A DNA stretch of 64,000 nt, taken from Bremia lactucae (taxonomy: Eukaryota; Oomycota; Peronosporomycetes; Peronosporales; Peronosporaceae). Under the pieces are notes generated by a model. It did no database searches, had not been told where the DNA came from, and saw only the letters and a list, made by a program, of their open reading frames with translations. Location of the stretch: NCBI RefSeq assembly GCF_004359215.1, contig NC_090611.1:4396557-4460556 (forward strand), written 5' to 3'. The translations under genes and the position numbers were made by a program. Shown here piece after piece: positions 22,501 through 32,500 of the stretch. Position 1 is the first letter of the stretch, and the number at the start of each line of letters is the position of its first letter.

Positions 22501-23361
22501 CGTCATGATGTGATGGAAGAAACCAACGAATTGAAAGCTTCTTTCGAGAAGAAAACTGGTCAGGTGAATTTGACGTTTCGTATCGCGCTCGTCGTGTTGT
22601 TACAAGCGGCGTTTGCGCTCTTTACGTCTGGAGCCTTGCTGTATCGTGTGCTTGTGCAGCCAACTCCTGACCAGAATGGGGCGCAGACATCCAAGTGGGC
22701 CATTTACTATGGACTTACGGCGCTTCCTGGCACTGTAATGAGCTTGCTCACGGTCGATAATCTGCGGCGCAAGACGATATTCAAGGACGTACTACCATTT
22801 TCGGCAGCACTGTCGGTTGCATGTGGCACGCTGGGTCTTGCCGGGCAAGAAGACAGCGCCATTACTCAGATTTTGGTGTTGTTAGCATTTGTCAGTGGGG
22901 CACTGAGCCTCACGTGTGGCACGTGGCTCACTGCAATTGAAGTGTTTCCACCGTACCAGAATGGACGATACATTGTCATGTCCTTTGTCGTGTACTATGC
23001 TGTCCAGGCTGGAATTTATGTGGCCACGCCTTCGTTTGCCGTCAGCCACTTGGCCTTTGCCAGCCTGTGTCTATTGCTAACGGGCATTATGTTTGTAGTA
23101 TGCGCCAGTTCTAAAGATGGCGCGATTCAATTAAAAAGCGAAAAGAAAATGCGCAAGCACGTGGAAGCTGCAGACACGCGGTCGTCTTTTGTGCAAAACG
23201 CGTCTCGCTCGCAAACATTCTCACGCTCGCGCTCGCATTTGCACCGAACGTCGTCTCACTACTCAACAGCGACTCCGCATGAGACTGGCTATTCCCATTT
23301 CGAGTCTCCCGCTGCTTCTTTTATTAATGGCGGAAATCACCGTACACTTAACGGCATTTAA
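16528..23361 (+). CDS. 1,3-beta-glucan (callose) synthase fused to an MFS sugar transporter, 2277 aa
   Basis: The N-terminal three quarters is an FKS/GSL-type 1,3-beta-glucan synthase, the plasma-membrane enzyme that polymerises UDP-glucose. It has an FKS1-type domain at about 90-200 (LLIWGESANLRFVPECLCF), six membrane segments at about 277-545, a large cytosolic loop with YYNETVLFS (~897), KPENQN and TIDMNQEHYFEEALK, GRASSLAHFMTLQE (~1165), HYGHPDVF (~1197), and then membrane segments from about 1290 to 1748. From about 1760 to 2195 a complete 12-segment major facilitator follows, with GRRWT after segment 2 and PESHYW after segment 6, as in the sugar-porter family. A Ser/His-rich tail ends the protein. 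The single open frame has no break, so the fusion is real in this assembly. The transporter may move glucose or act as a scaffold; that is inference. I believe related fusions occur in other oomycetes. Confidence 0.95.
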   Translation: MKKDNRGLQRQASAPRRRATSNYQTLEDVATERGLSMSRPPMDTYPHTQQQQHVAALSSSGPICLPRPGADSFELLQAKFGFQEGNVRNQKEHFECWMLNYESRILEASVSTIDTDKAISTIHATFFRNYVKWCQFLRTKPFLLDSASYSGAAERQIALFLLIWGESANLRFVPECLCFLYHKMAAKLDGIEQMPNVPEGAFLRQIVRPLYSVVAKMRNVKSQKNGASVDHKNVTNYDDVNEFFWKDTCLAFDEFNVAEAMNVRDFKTFKERRSFCNPVLAFFRIYYFLLVMLHVLVVIAYVAYRTDPDETDGFKFYNNFFTSEIADVRNHAFYSIFITVSGLLVLKVVLDVWIDGTHLFSSTLYTATVFLRLVWHTVFFGLFVAVNAAPYETFIGSSDLLSMAPGFIGLYMSPIVAVSIVQMCFHGVIWKSTLLSSMDGTHEQYIGRSMGQKWGDFISYGTFWTIIFVCKFLFNLQLMVKPLIGPSVEIYNLDVSSTQNGIIESKHNIAFLGAMWAPVLLVYIYDSQIWLAIAQAIVGAWIGFRLKIGHSARIREFVLRLQQAPRLFDKKVVSAAARGQLAISNNNPLSSNSVAPDANSRLRFAVVWNEIVSSFRLSDLLDDRETAILQYQISDTGAVEEPVFLIAGEAQAAADIAARSKTKRLSDAQLLKELTKAGVLGCAKNCMDIMFQILRQLLGPQDAELVGVIHQILAGGRVSGVVNLTHVGLLRENFVDLLASILELPEPTVIPPGSMFGFPHEQVVTVVQCVDALLKSMELMLEDEWMAEKFRKSVFATTTPDLLYQKEQLVSIFADRISQRDSNSPTRTTSPSSNESIVSLSTRLFFLLTLDAADALPRCHEAQRRMSFFLNSLHMEIPSIDSIAAMKSFSVVTPYYNETVLFSVDELNGRVDSNPLFRKVEQKGRDLSILKYLVTFHDDEWGNFLERVGVSSMDEALAETPTQVRLWASMRGQTLARTVHGMMMYEDALKMLRWLEIGSDEKISHLDKIKHMDRIAGLKFSYVTSCQIYSDQLAAGDPRAADIDLLMRKYPNWRVSYVDTICPPQGSGTECRYDCVLVKSDGDEIVEVYRYELPGDPLVGEGKPENQNIALPFTRGEYVQTIDMNQEHYFEEALKIPNFLATATRKGQNVTIIGMKEHIFTGRASSLAHFMTLQELVFVSLTQRVLANPLQSRMHYGHPDVFEKSFVMSNGGVSKASKGINLSEDVFAGYNVALRGEKVTHIEFMQCGKGRDVTLSQINAFEAKLSTGSAESSLSRESHRMGAGMDFFRLNSMFYGHMGFYICNALVVLCVFTYAYGKVYIVLRQDIEESAIITTNYLDDLADVMNTQFIFQFGMLMTIPLIATLFVEYGWHQALVNFVELVVTLGPVFYIFETGTKSHFYDIAIMRGGSKYRGTGRGFAIVRETLVNFYKEYAASHYRKAVELMGLMIIFGIYGNFHIGRNALSEYCATADFDCDANPDQIPSNVTLLNAYSSKGQDYGIASFAVWLLGTCWLLAPFLFNTDGLDFSKTRVDIMYWFLWLMSVREDEENERLLPNHVQENSGGLTDTWVDFYNYEASLMYRIGPMSRFVYAVRDLRHPLIMYFIFIFSFDLSDIGILLACVFAIAMMLWIGGFSLGKVLRNKARALRAMLYVLMVILIGVAPFIVGSMQSWDGIECFSLTVAIFTGLFSLLHYLQLLHGLFGVHVAKLGLVRELAFFFDVVVGLFLGLPLLVLSAFPFMKTIQTRMMYNGGFSRALSSGSEFAASLSVLVGGLGGFSYGWLTCLIFSLGYVNSASDNFVNASFLFYNNERLDGALDLTRIKVYAAGAAAVGVIISGGLAHAIGRRWTIEASCVVTFAGCALIWLASSSIVLIGICLVSAGIAMLSLVCPLYNFEICMQGWKGKGVLMFLTSATLGFMIEAMLINSINATAMSRNWGNSPYHNWQWQFVFGIIPLILLAPTMCFLPESHYWEFRRTNDPKAAEASLMRLRQRHDVMEETNELKASFEKKTGQVNLTFRIALVVLLQAAFALFTSGALLYRVLVQPTPDQNGAQTSKWAIYYGLTALPGTVMSLLTVDNLRRKTIFKDVLPFSAALSVACGTLGLAGQEDSAITQILVLLAFVSGALSLTCGTWLTAIEVFPPYQNGRYIVMSFVVYYAVQAGIYVATPSFAVSHLAFASLCLLLTGIMFVVCASSKDGAIQLKSEKKMRKHVEAADTRSSFVQNASRSQTFSRSRSHLHRTSSHYSTATPHETGYSHFESPAASFINGGNHRTLNGI

Positions 23362-23446
23362 TATGTGAAAGCTGCCGTAAGCTGGCACACACTCCTTATT
23401 TGACCAGAAGAATGAATGCGTTGCGTGTTAGTTGAAGTGGTTTACC

Positions 23447-23470
23447 GCTCATTCATTGGCTACAATTTCT
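23447..23470 (+). promoter_or_regulatory. Oomycete-type initiator (Inr) candidate of the HECT gene
   Basis: GCTCATTC at 23447-23454, followed by ATTGGCTACAATTTCTT, fits the oomycete core promoter pattern of a GCTCATTY initiator plus a downstream pyrimidine-rich element. It lies 74 bp before the ATG at 23528, a typical leader length for oomycete genes. Confidence 0.55.
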
Positions 23471-23527
23471 TAAACAATAAAAACCAAGTATATCTTTCTG
23501 AGAATTAAAAAAAGGAAACCATTAAGC

Positions 23528-26500
23528 ATGGAGGCTCAGGACCTTGAAATTGTGAGTGCGGACACTGCGGTGTTGAGCTCTAGCGCTTACACGAATGAGT
23601 CTGGTCCTATTGAAAACGCGCCTTTAAATAGTTATGAAATTGCATCGCAGAATGAGGCCTGGGGCGTGGGAGATGAAGAAGACGGATGGATGCCAAAGCC
23701 TGCGCGCCTGCACTCGGGCCGCACGCGGTCTTGTGCTGTGTGCTTTGCGCCACTTCAGCGCACGTCCTTCGCTAGCTGGGACGACTATTTGCAGAGTCAA
23801 GAGTATCTTACTCAGCTGCAGACAAGTTTCTTACAAGACGCCTTTATCTCGAGTCTCCTCTGCGGCGAGAATACGGCAGGCGACTTGCCAACGGAGCATC
23901 GAATGCATAAAAATAGGAAGCTGAAGTGTCGACAAAACGTGTCCGACTACAAAAATATGACGAGTGCTGGTTGGGTGAATAACTGTGGCACAGACAAAGG
24001 AGCAATCCGAACTCTTGAGGAGATGCTCATTGAGGCACTTCCCACGCCTGAGTTCACTCATGTGTTGGAGAGGCGGTTAGCTGTAGTTTGTCATAGTTCT
24101 AAGATTGTTTCTAAGCTAATGAGTCATGACAGCATAAATAAAATTCCAAGACCAGTGGAGACAGCGTTAAGCAATGAAGAGCTGCACCATTTAGCGATCC
24201 ATACACTGGGCGTGCTGTTGAGATCATTTGACTATAGTAGTCCTAAGGCACTAGAGTCTTTTAAAGAGCTGTCGCAGTTGCTAACGTGTTTTCCAGTACT
24301 CTCTCTTTTTTCGTTCTGGAGTCCAAGAAAAAAGCCTCCAGACAAACTTTTAATTTTGACTGAAGATGAAGTTGGAGTAACGTCTGTGACAACAGATTCG
24401 GACTTGCATGGTGTCTATAATGCGATTGATGGGCTAGATACTACATTCTGGCAGTCTCGACCAAGACCTGGTGCGGTACACTTTGAATTGAGGTCTTCAG
24501 AGCTGGAGAGAGTGACGTCGATAAATATTCATTGGCACATGAATCACATGCCTCAAAGCGTGGGTGTTCAGTGTCGCATTCATGGAAGTGAAAGCTTTGT
24601 TCAAGTGGTAAAGGATCACACTCCTGCGCTATCTGGTCCGACGATTATTATGACAAGTTTTCCTGGTGCAATCGAAGAAGCTCGAATCGTTATGGCGGGA
24701 GTGCCCGCGTCGAATCGGGGTGGAACATACGCGATTAAGCATTTGCAGCTTAATACGCCAGCACCCAACTCGCTTTTTGCAAATCCAAAGTCAACGGTTA
24801 GTGCAATTGCCTATTGGCTTCTTGGTGCGTGTCAAAACACGAATGAGGTAATGGTTGCTGAAGCCATTGGGGCGTTTAGAGCTTGGGCTTTGGCGACGGC
24901 ATCGCTTCATGTGACATTACTGTTCGTGGACATGCTTTTGCGCTTTCGCATTCGTGACAATAGTCTATACCATCAAAACGTAATGGCGCTTGCGCTTGAG
25001 CAAGGACAACATTTACTTAAAGGAATACAGGCATTTTATCGGGAAGAATTACATAACAGAGCACGCAAAAGCGATGAGGCAGCAATTGGAAACATATCTA
25101 AAGCCGAGGCCTCTTTTGAGTCCTCAGTTTGTTCAAATGGAGTTATTGTCGAGGATGGAGGTCGCGCTGTCCGGACACGAGAAACGAGCTATCAATATGC
25201 AGCTGTAAATTGTGGAATTTTTGATGGAAAAGCGTCATGGATATTTCGCCTCGATACGGACACGCAGGACGATGAAATGACTTGCTTTGGTGCCGCAACA
25301 CTTCCTGTAACTGTTAACGGATACGATTCATCGCCTAGTCTTTGGATGCTTCGCGGTTATAACGGTAATTTGTACGCTCGTGGGCATAAAGTTAGCCGAA
25401 CAATTGGAAAAGTGCACCCTGGGGACATTGTTCAAGTTGATATTGACATGGCCGAGGGAACTCTAGCTTACAAAATTAATGGAACAGATTATGGTGTGGT
25501 ATTTACTGATCTTGCTGGTCAGGAGGTGCATCCTGCAGTCTCTTTCTACGGCTCTGGCAAAGTTATATCGTTACTTGGAGTCACCAGGTGGGACTGTCCT
25601 GCCTTGATTCCAGCTGGCATTGATCCAGTATTTCTGTCAAATTTGCGAGAACACCACTTTTTTGTTGGATACGGAACATTAGGAAAAGGTGGCCAGTTGG
25701 GATATGCGAGCAATGGCGATTCCAATATCTCATCGGGAATTGCAGCCACAACGGGTAGCAATTTAATCCGCATAAAAGGTGAAGCTAAAGTGCGTTGCTT
25801 GTCGACACACCCTCCTTCACATGGCGATGCCTATGTGATGTATGATTTATTTGAAGCTTATTACATGCTTCAAGGTGCAGTTGCTATTAATGACGACAGT
25901 CGAGATGAGCAAAATCACGAGACCTGTTTGGTGTTTAAGATTTATGGTGACGACAAATTGTTGTGGCAGTCTGAACAGATATCTGAAAGTTGTCAAATAG
26001 AGTTTTTTGAAGTTGTTATTAAAGACGTGCGGATGCTCGAACTAAAGGTTTCGTGCTTAGGATCAAATTTCTGCGCGCACGCTGTTTGGGTGGATCCATT
26101 TTTACATCCTGTGAAGGAATGGGCTTGCTCGAAGTGCTCTTTTGTCTGTAAAGGTTGCTCAAAATTATGCACACTGTGCAGGAATGGTATTCGTCCAGAA
26201 AGTATATCACTGGCAGCCGCAGCGGACACTAAGTTGGTGATACCAGCGGTATATACCGATGATGTTGACGGTCGAAGTATGACATCGCTTAGTGATCTTG
26301 GCACCACAATTATAAGACAAATAGATGATCTATACAAGCTTCGATTGGTCCGCCATAATGCGTATAGTTCATCTGCTAAATCATTCCTACCATTTGAGGA
26401 GCCATTTTGTCGCCAACCTAGCAGAAAGGTTTTTTTATTATTACTCGACATTCTTCAGCGATGTCACGCTCAGTGCATTTCTTCCGGAGTGGATGCGGAG

Positions 26501-29500
26501 GCCCATTGCGCTCGTGACGGCTGCGTACATATTTTAGGAATAATCAGCGCAAATTTAGTTAGCGTTCATCGCCACGACGTGGAGGAGCTAACAGCAAAGT
26601 TAGGCGGGTTGTCTGGAAAAATCATCGATCTACGACGAGAACTTGAAGCAATCTCAAGTATTTCTGAAGATTTTCAAAGACAAACAAATCATCTGGTAAA
26701 AGATGTTCAGATGGCGGCAGCTCGGACAATTGTCGCCGGTCTGCCTGTCCTTTATTCTTCAGCACTTGATAAATTGACGTTGCTTCTCCAGCTGCTGCGT
26801 TTGTACATTAAATACCCAGTTGATGTTTCATCAGATCGAAATTTTATGTTGACGTCTGTCATGAAAATACTTACGACTCCAGGTCCAGATGGAATTTTAA
26901 CTTTGATGCCATTTAATGAACCTGAACCTGCTTGCCTAAAAATTGTCGAAGAAAATTTATGGCTTACAGCAGTCAAACAGACAATATCTCTCCTCATGCA
27001 AATCGTGGTGAGTGATCACCGGAAATTCCTCACGTCCCAGGCGAATAATTCCGTTCAAGAGACGATTGCAGATGACTTCAATGCTCCTGCTAGTGCAATA
27101 CGCTTGCTTAAGATGTATCAGCTGGTTCTGCTGTCTAAAGCGGTTGCGCTCACAAATTTGTCGGCTTCTTCAAACGAATTGGAGCAACAAGTAATATCGA
27201 GGCGAAGACTTCAACTTCAGGATGCGATTGTCCAGCTTAGCTTTCTTTGTCTGCATGCTTATCGAGATCTCGTTGACAATATTGTCACTTCACAAGCAGA
27301 AGAATCCTTTTTCTTTACAGAAGCTGAAGCAGCACAACTTCTAGATGTTCCGCCTTACAAATTCCCTTTGCTTTCCGAGGTGCTGCCGTGGTTTTTGACC
27401 TGCCTGTGTCTGTTACAGCGCCAAGCATGGCTGGCCCGATCGATCCTTCCGCCTGTTGTAAGGCTACTTGAAGCGCTAGATCATTATTGCTCGGAATCTC
27501 AACTTGTAAAAAAATCTGCTCGTCGATTTCAGGAACTAGAAATATATAAAAATGCACGCCTTCTTGAAGCAAATGAAGTGGAGCGTGCTAATTCATATGA
27601 TAGGGACCCCAATTGCCGGTCTTCTAAGAGATTATACAATGTGTTTTATCAGCTCTACACGGGAGAAAAAGATCATTTCGAAGGCCAAATCGGGTTCCAG
27701 TTTGAGGCAACACGGACATTTAACATTGCTGCGTTAGGTCGATCAGTGAATCCGATGAGGCATGGAGGCAGACTTTTGCGAGCGCACACAATCCGATTGT
27801 GGGAAGATAAGTCGCAGCTTCTTATCGCTCAAGTATTAGTCGGGGGTAGCTCTACCAAAGATGTTTTGGGGTATGCACTGGAAATGCTTTCGACTCCTGT
27901 TAGAATAATACAGGGCAAAATCTATCGATTGACCACGCAAGAATTCGCAAATGGAGGAGATCCATGGTACAAAAGAGAAAATTTGCCGAGTGAAGAATAC
28001 GATGAGTCGTTTATTAAGATTTTGCGTGACTGCTACGCTTCCAGATCCACGGGCTTTCCAGGCTCCCAAAATATGACGGGCGCGACTTACGGCGTACCGA
28101 CATTATTGGTACAGGATGAAACACCATTGACAAGTTTTCCGCAGTTTGTTCCCGCACATGGGTGCCTTTCATTACGATTTAACACAAAGGACAAGCTTCC
28201 TTCCGTCTCCATCAGTCACTCTGGGACGTCCGCTTACGTTAAAGATGGTATTGATACGTGGCGCACGTGCATTTTACGAACGTCATTTCTATATGGTGTG
28301 CATTCTGTTGATTTTGCCTTAAAATGTTCTCTTGTTGGAGGAATCGTATCCGGGCATCTTTGCGTTGGAGTCGTTTGGCGGCAGCCACTGATAAATCGTG
28401 TACTACCTCAATCTTCACCACACGATACGTTTGTAGGAGAAACGCCAAACAGCATTGGTTGGATGCCTTCTGTTGGTGCCATATGGGTGCAAGGAATTCG
28501 ATATGACTACGGTTCAAAAATTTCGGTTGCTGCTGGTGATGTTTTCACGGTCACAATTGACTATGATCTACAGATACTGGCGTTCGCATACAATGGTAGA
28601 AACATCGGAGTTGCTGTTGGGCCTAAGAAAGCAATCCCACTGGGAGCGATAATTGACAAACTCCCAAATGTCGTCACTCCTGCTGTGTCTCTCTACGGGG
28701 CACAAGATGTCATACAAGTTCGACCATCAGGGATTGCGAAGTCAACACTACGTATTCACTGGCTATTTGATTTGCACAACTCTTTAGCTTCTCTCGCAGG
28801 CCGACTAGCCAGCACCCTAATTGCCGGGCATCCTGTTGATGGTGTTGAAGAAGAGCTGCTTCCATGGCTACAATCACCACTTCTTAGCGGTGGCATTGCT
28901 GAAAGCTCAATTGGACAGAATCGATTCACAATTAGCGAGCCGTTATGCTGGAGTGATGCACTGCAGCTTGAGTATAATCGCTGTCAATTGAGTGGCGAGG
29001 AAAGTAACGTGGCGTTGCAATCTAAAAGTGCTTTATTAAATAAAGAGGAAGAACCTGCTGCAAAGCAGCGTGGCTTCCAAGGGCATATTGAATCTATTAA
29101 AGGTGCTAGTCAGCACAATTCTTCTTTCTGGCAAAATTGGACTGCAGAGATGACAGAGTGTGGAATCGTGCAATTAATCATGTCTTGGCTTGAAAAGCAC
29201 TATCCTGACCGTACATTTTTGAGACGCCTTGGAAAGTTCCCATCGTGCGAAAGATGGATGTGTGCGGCATTGATTATGCATGCGCCGTCTCATGTGCTTC
29301 AGGAGGCTGAAGCTATAGCAGCGGCAGCAGGAGCTAGTAAAGCCGGTGAAATTATCGCGGCAGAATCTTTTCTTGCTGACGCTGATTTTTCACCGTCTGA
29401 TGATCTTATTTATGTGTGGAAGCGAATCTTAGCGCTTCGCCACTGGCTGATAAAGGCTCGACAGGAATATCGGGCAAGAGAAGCTGACGAGCCTTTTTCA

Positions 29501-32500
29501 AACGAGCAAGCCCAGGACAGTAATCCGACTTTAATGAAAGCGGAAGGGTTCACATTGACATCTGACTCGAAGCGCTTATTCGCTGACAGAAACTTGGAGC
29601 ACTGCGTAATGATGCCAAGATCTTTTGACGATCTTGTCGGTCAGGTGATTCAAAGAGCAGAATTTCTATGTAAATTAGCACCGCCATCGGATGGAGCAGA
29701 AAATGTAAATGGGGACTCGCAGATTGCTCTGTTCAATCTGGCGGAGAAGTGGAGCTCACAAAAGACGCCGCCTTTGCTGCAGCCGATGCTCGAACGTTGG
29801 AAGACACTCGGTGAGGTGGATAGCTCTAAATGGTCAGGAATAGTAGATGTCCTGCGTGCTCAGCATCGTTGGAGAGCTCGGCGAGCTTCAATTCAAGAAC
29901 CTGCTCCGATAATGTCCAGTAATACCCGTTTATCGACTGAAAGAGATGATTGCTGCGGGTGTGAAGATTCCGACGACCTGCAGCCAAACAAAAAATATGA
30001 CTACACAAATAGATTTTCGGCAATGATGAAAGCATGCGAGCTGTATATTCGTGACGGAATTGGGGCGCCGCCTGAAATACTAACAATGCTACTAGAAAAA
30101 CGCCAGCGAAGATCGGATTCTCGTCTATTTGGTTTTCAGGCGATGAAAAGCATTCTTTCATTGCTGTCTTACGATTCGGCAATACATAACGCTCTTATAT
30201 TTTTGCGCCCTGCTATGAGAGGATTTTCAGAGAGTGAAAAAGAATCTCGCGAACTTAATGACGGCCAAGTCGTTGCAGAGACATTTCGAGCAACAGTTCG
30301 CCACCATTATTTAAATGGATTGGAAGGTTGTAATCGTCAAACCATCAATAGTATTCAATGCGCATTTCGTGATCTGTACACCTACTTGGCTGAATTGCTT
30401 AGCAGGACCTCGAGTGATGCTGTGTCAGATCCTCAGCTAATACAGGCAATTTTATGTGCCTGGAGTTTGGATTTTGAGCCGCAGGATCACCAATTTCTTC
30501 TTGACACGGGAATGCTAAAGAAGTTGCAAGAAACCTTTTCAATAAACTCAATTATACGTGAGGCGGCGGCGGCTAAAACGATACCGATTCCAACGAGAAA
30601 ACTGGCGCGTAATTATACGAGCATCAATTGGCATCCCTTGTCTGATAAGTTTGTTCAGCAAGGACTTTTACATAGCGGATTCATCGTCAAGCGGGATGTA
30701 ATTCGTCTTCTTCACCGAGCTCCTCACTATGCGCGCTCAGCAGACACGTTCGATAGGAATAAACTTGCTACAAAAAGTTCTGACGTGATTGAATTATCGG
30801 CGCGGCACACAACTTCATCGCTATCATTACTTTATGCCGACATGCTAAATCGGCTACAACAAAAGTTACTTGGCCCACCGTCTCGTACCCACACGTGCAA
30901 AACGCTGCTTTTTGGTGGTCCAGTCACACAAACTACTGGACGTGTCGCTCAGTCTCCGGATAAGTCAATGCCAAATAATATTAGTTACGTGGAGATGCCA
31001 GCGTTGGGTGAGATCCATGACTTTACTATCGAGCTCTGGCTATTTCCAACAGAGCTTCAGGGATACCAAGCTTTGCGATGCGATAATGGCGTTCAAAATG
31101 GCAGCGTGTACTTAGAATTAGTTGGACGGCATGTTCAGTTATCTATCCCAGGAAATTTTCCGCGCGAACGTATATTTATGTCGTATTCCTTCCAAACCTT
31201 TGAGTGGACTCATTGCGCAGTAGCCTATAGCTGCACAGAAAAGTTTGTTCAGCTGATTGTAAACGGAGCCTTGGTAGAGACACTGGCATTCGAACGTGTA
31301 TACAGCACTGTACAACTGCGTGCTTCTCGACTTGGATGCTGGATGAGTGATGTAGACGTCCCAGGAGCTTCACTTAAAAACATATCTGCGCAACGGAAGT
31401 TTAAAGGATCAATTGCAGAGCTTCGAATCTGGAGAATTTCACGTGCATGCCATGAAGTATTGCAAGACTTTCAACGCAGCATCCCACTAATAAATCGCCC
31501 AATTAATTCATTGCTGTCCACATTTGAATTATTTTCAAGAGATATGATCGGTCTTTGGCATCTGACAGAAGGAGAAGGAATTTGTGGCTACGATTCCGCT
31601 TCGACGTTGAAAGCGACGAAGGAAGGTACTAAAGTCAAGGAAGGTTTAAAATTGACAATCTTCCACTGCCATTGGGTACCTTCATGTCTTCCGGTTTTTG
31701 GAAATGATACAGTCAGTGGAATGCTGTCTAACGAATGGAATAAGACTATAAAATGTATTTGTTTGCTTCAGCGGAAAATACGGTTGTGGTTAGTGAAAGA
31801 ATTTGACGATGCCGTTAGGCTATCAAAATTAATGTGCGATTACCATGAACGCAAATCAATCCAAAAGTATAGCCAGATAATTCGTATCAATGGCGATGAC
31901 GACAGCGAGGCCGTATTAGAAAGTGATGAGGCCGTATTAGAAAGTGATGAGGCGTATATTGGTCCAATTGAAAGTGAAAGATGTCCATTAAATGATAGCC
32001 TACTAATAGACATGACTACAAGCCAACTACTTTCGCATTGGAATGCTTGCACAGACGAGCAGATTTTAGTAAGCAAACAAACTCGAAGATGTGCATGGAT
32101 TGTATTTCGATTCTTAGCTTGTACCGGAATTACTGGCGCTTACGATAGGCGGGAAGGCGAAGCCAAATCAATCGCCGCTGCTGCTAAATTAAAGCGAAAG
32201 CAGCGGCTACAGAAAGATGAGAGCTTACATACACAGACAATTGATCTTACGTATGAAGACGCGGCTGCCCGCACTGCTGAAGCTGCTTGTGACGCAGCCA
32301 AAAGTGCGGCAACAAATCGAGAGTTGGAGAAGCCGGTACTTCAGACATTGTGGTTTTCAAAGGAATTTCATCGGAAAGTGTTCGAAATACTTGAGAGAGA
32401 GCTAATACAAGGAAAGGAACTGATTAAAGATACCGAAGGCTTAACGCGTGCTCAGCGTGTAACTCGTTCCGTATCTACGCCTCTTCAAAAGAGGAATTTG

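Noticed and set aside
16469..23300. Many minus-strand and alternate-frame open frames inside the glucan synthase gene
   Set aside because: They overlap a continuous 2277-codon frame with clear domains and show no motifs of their own.
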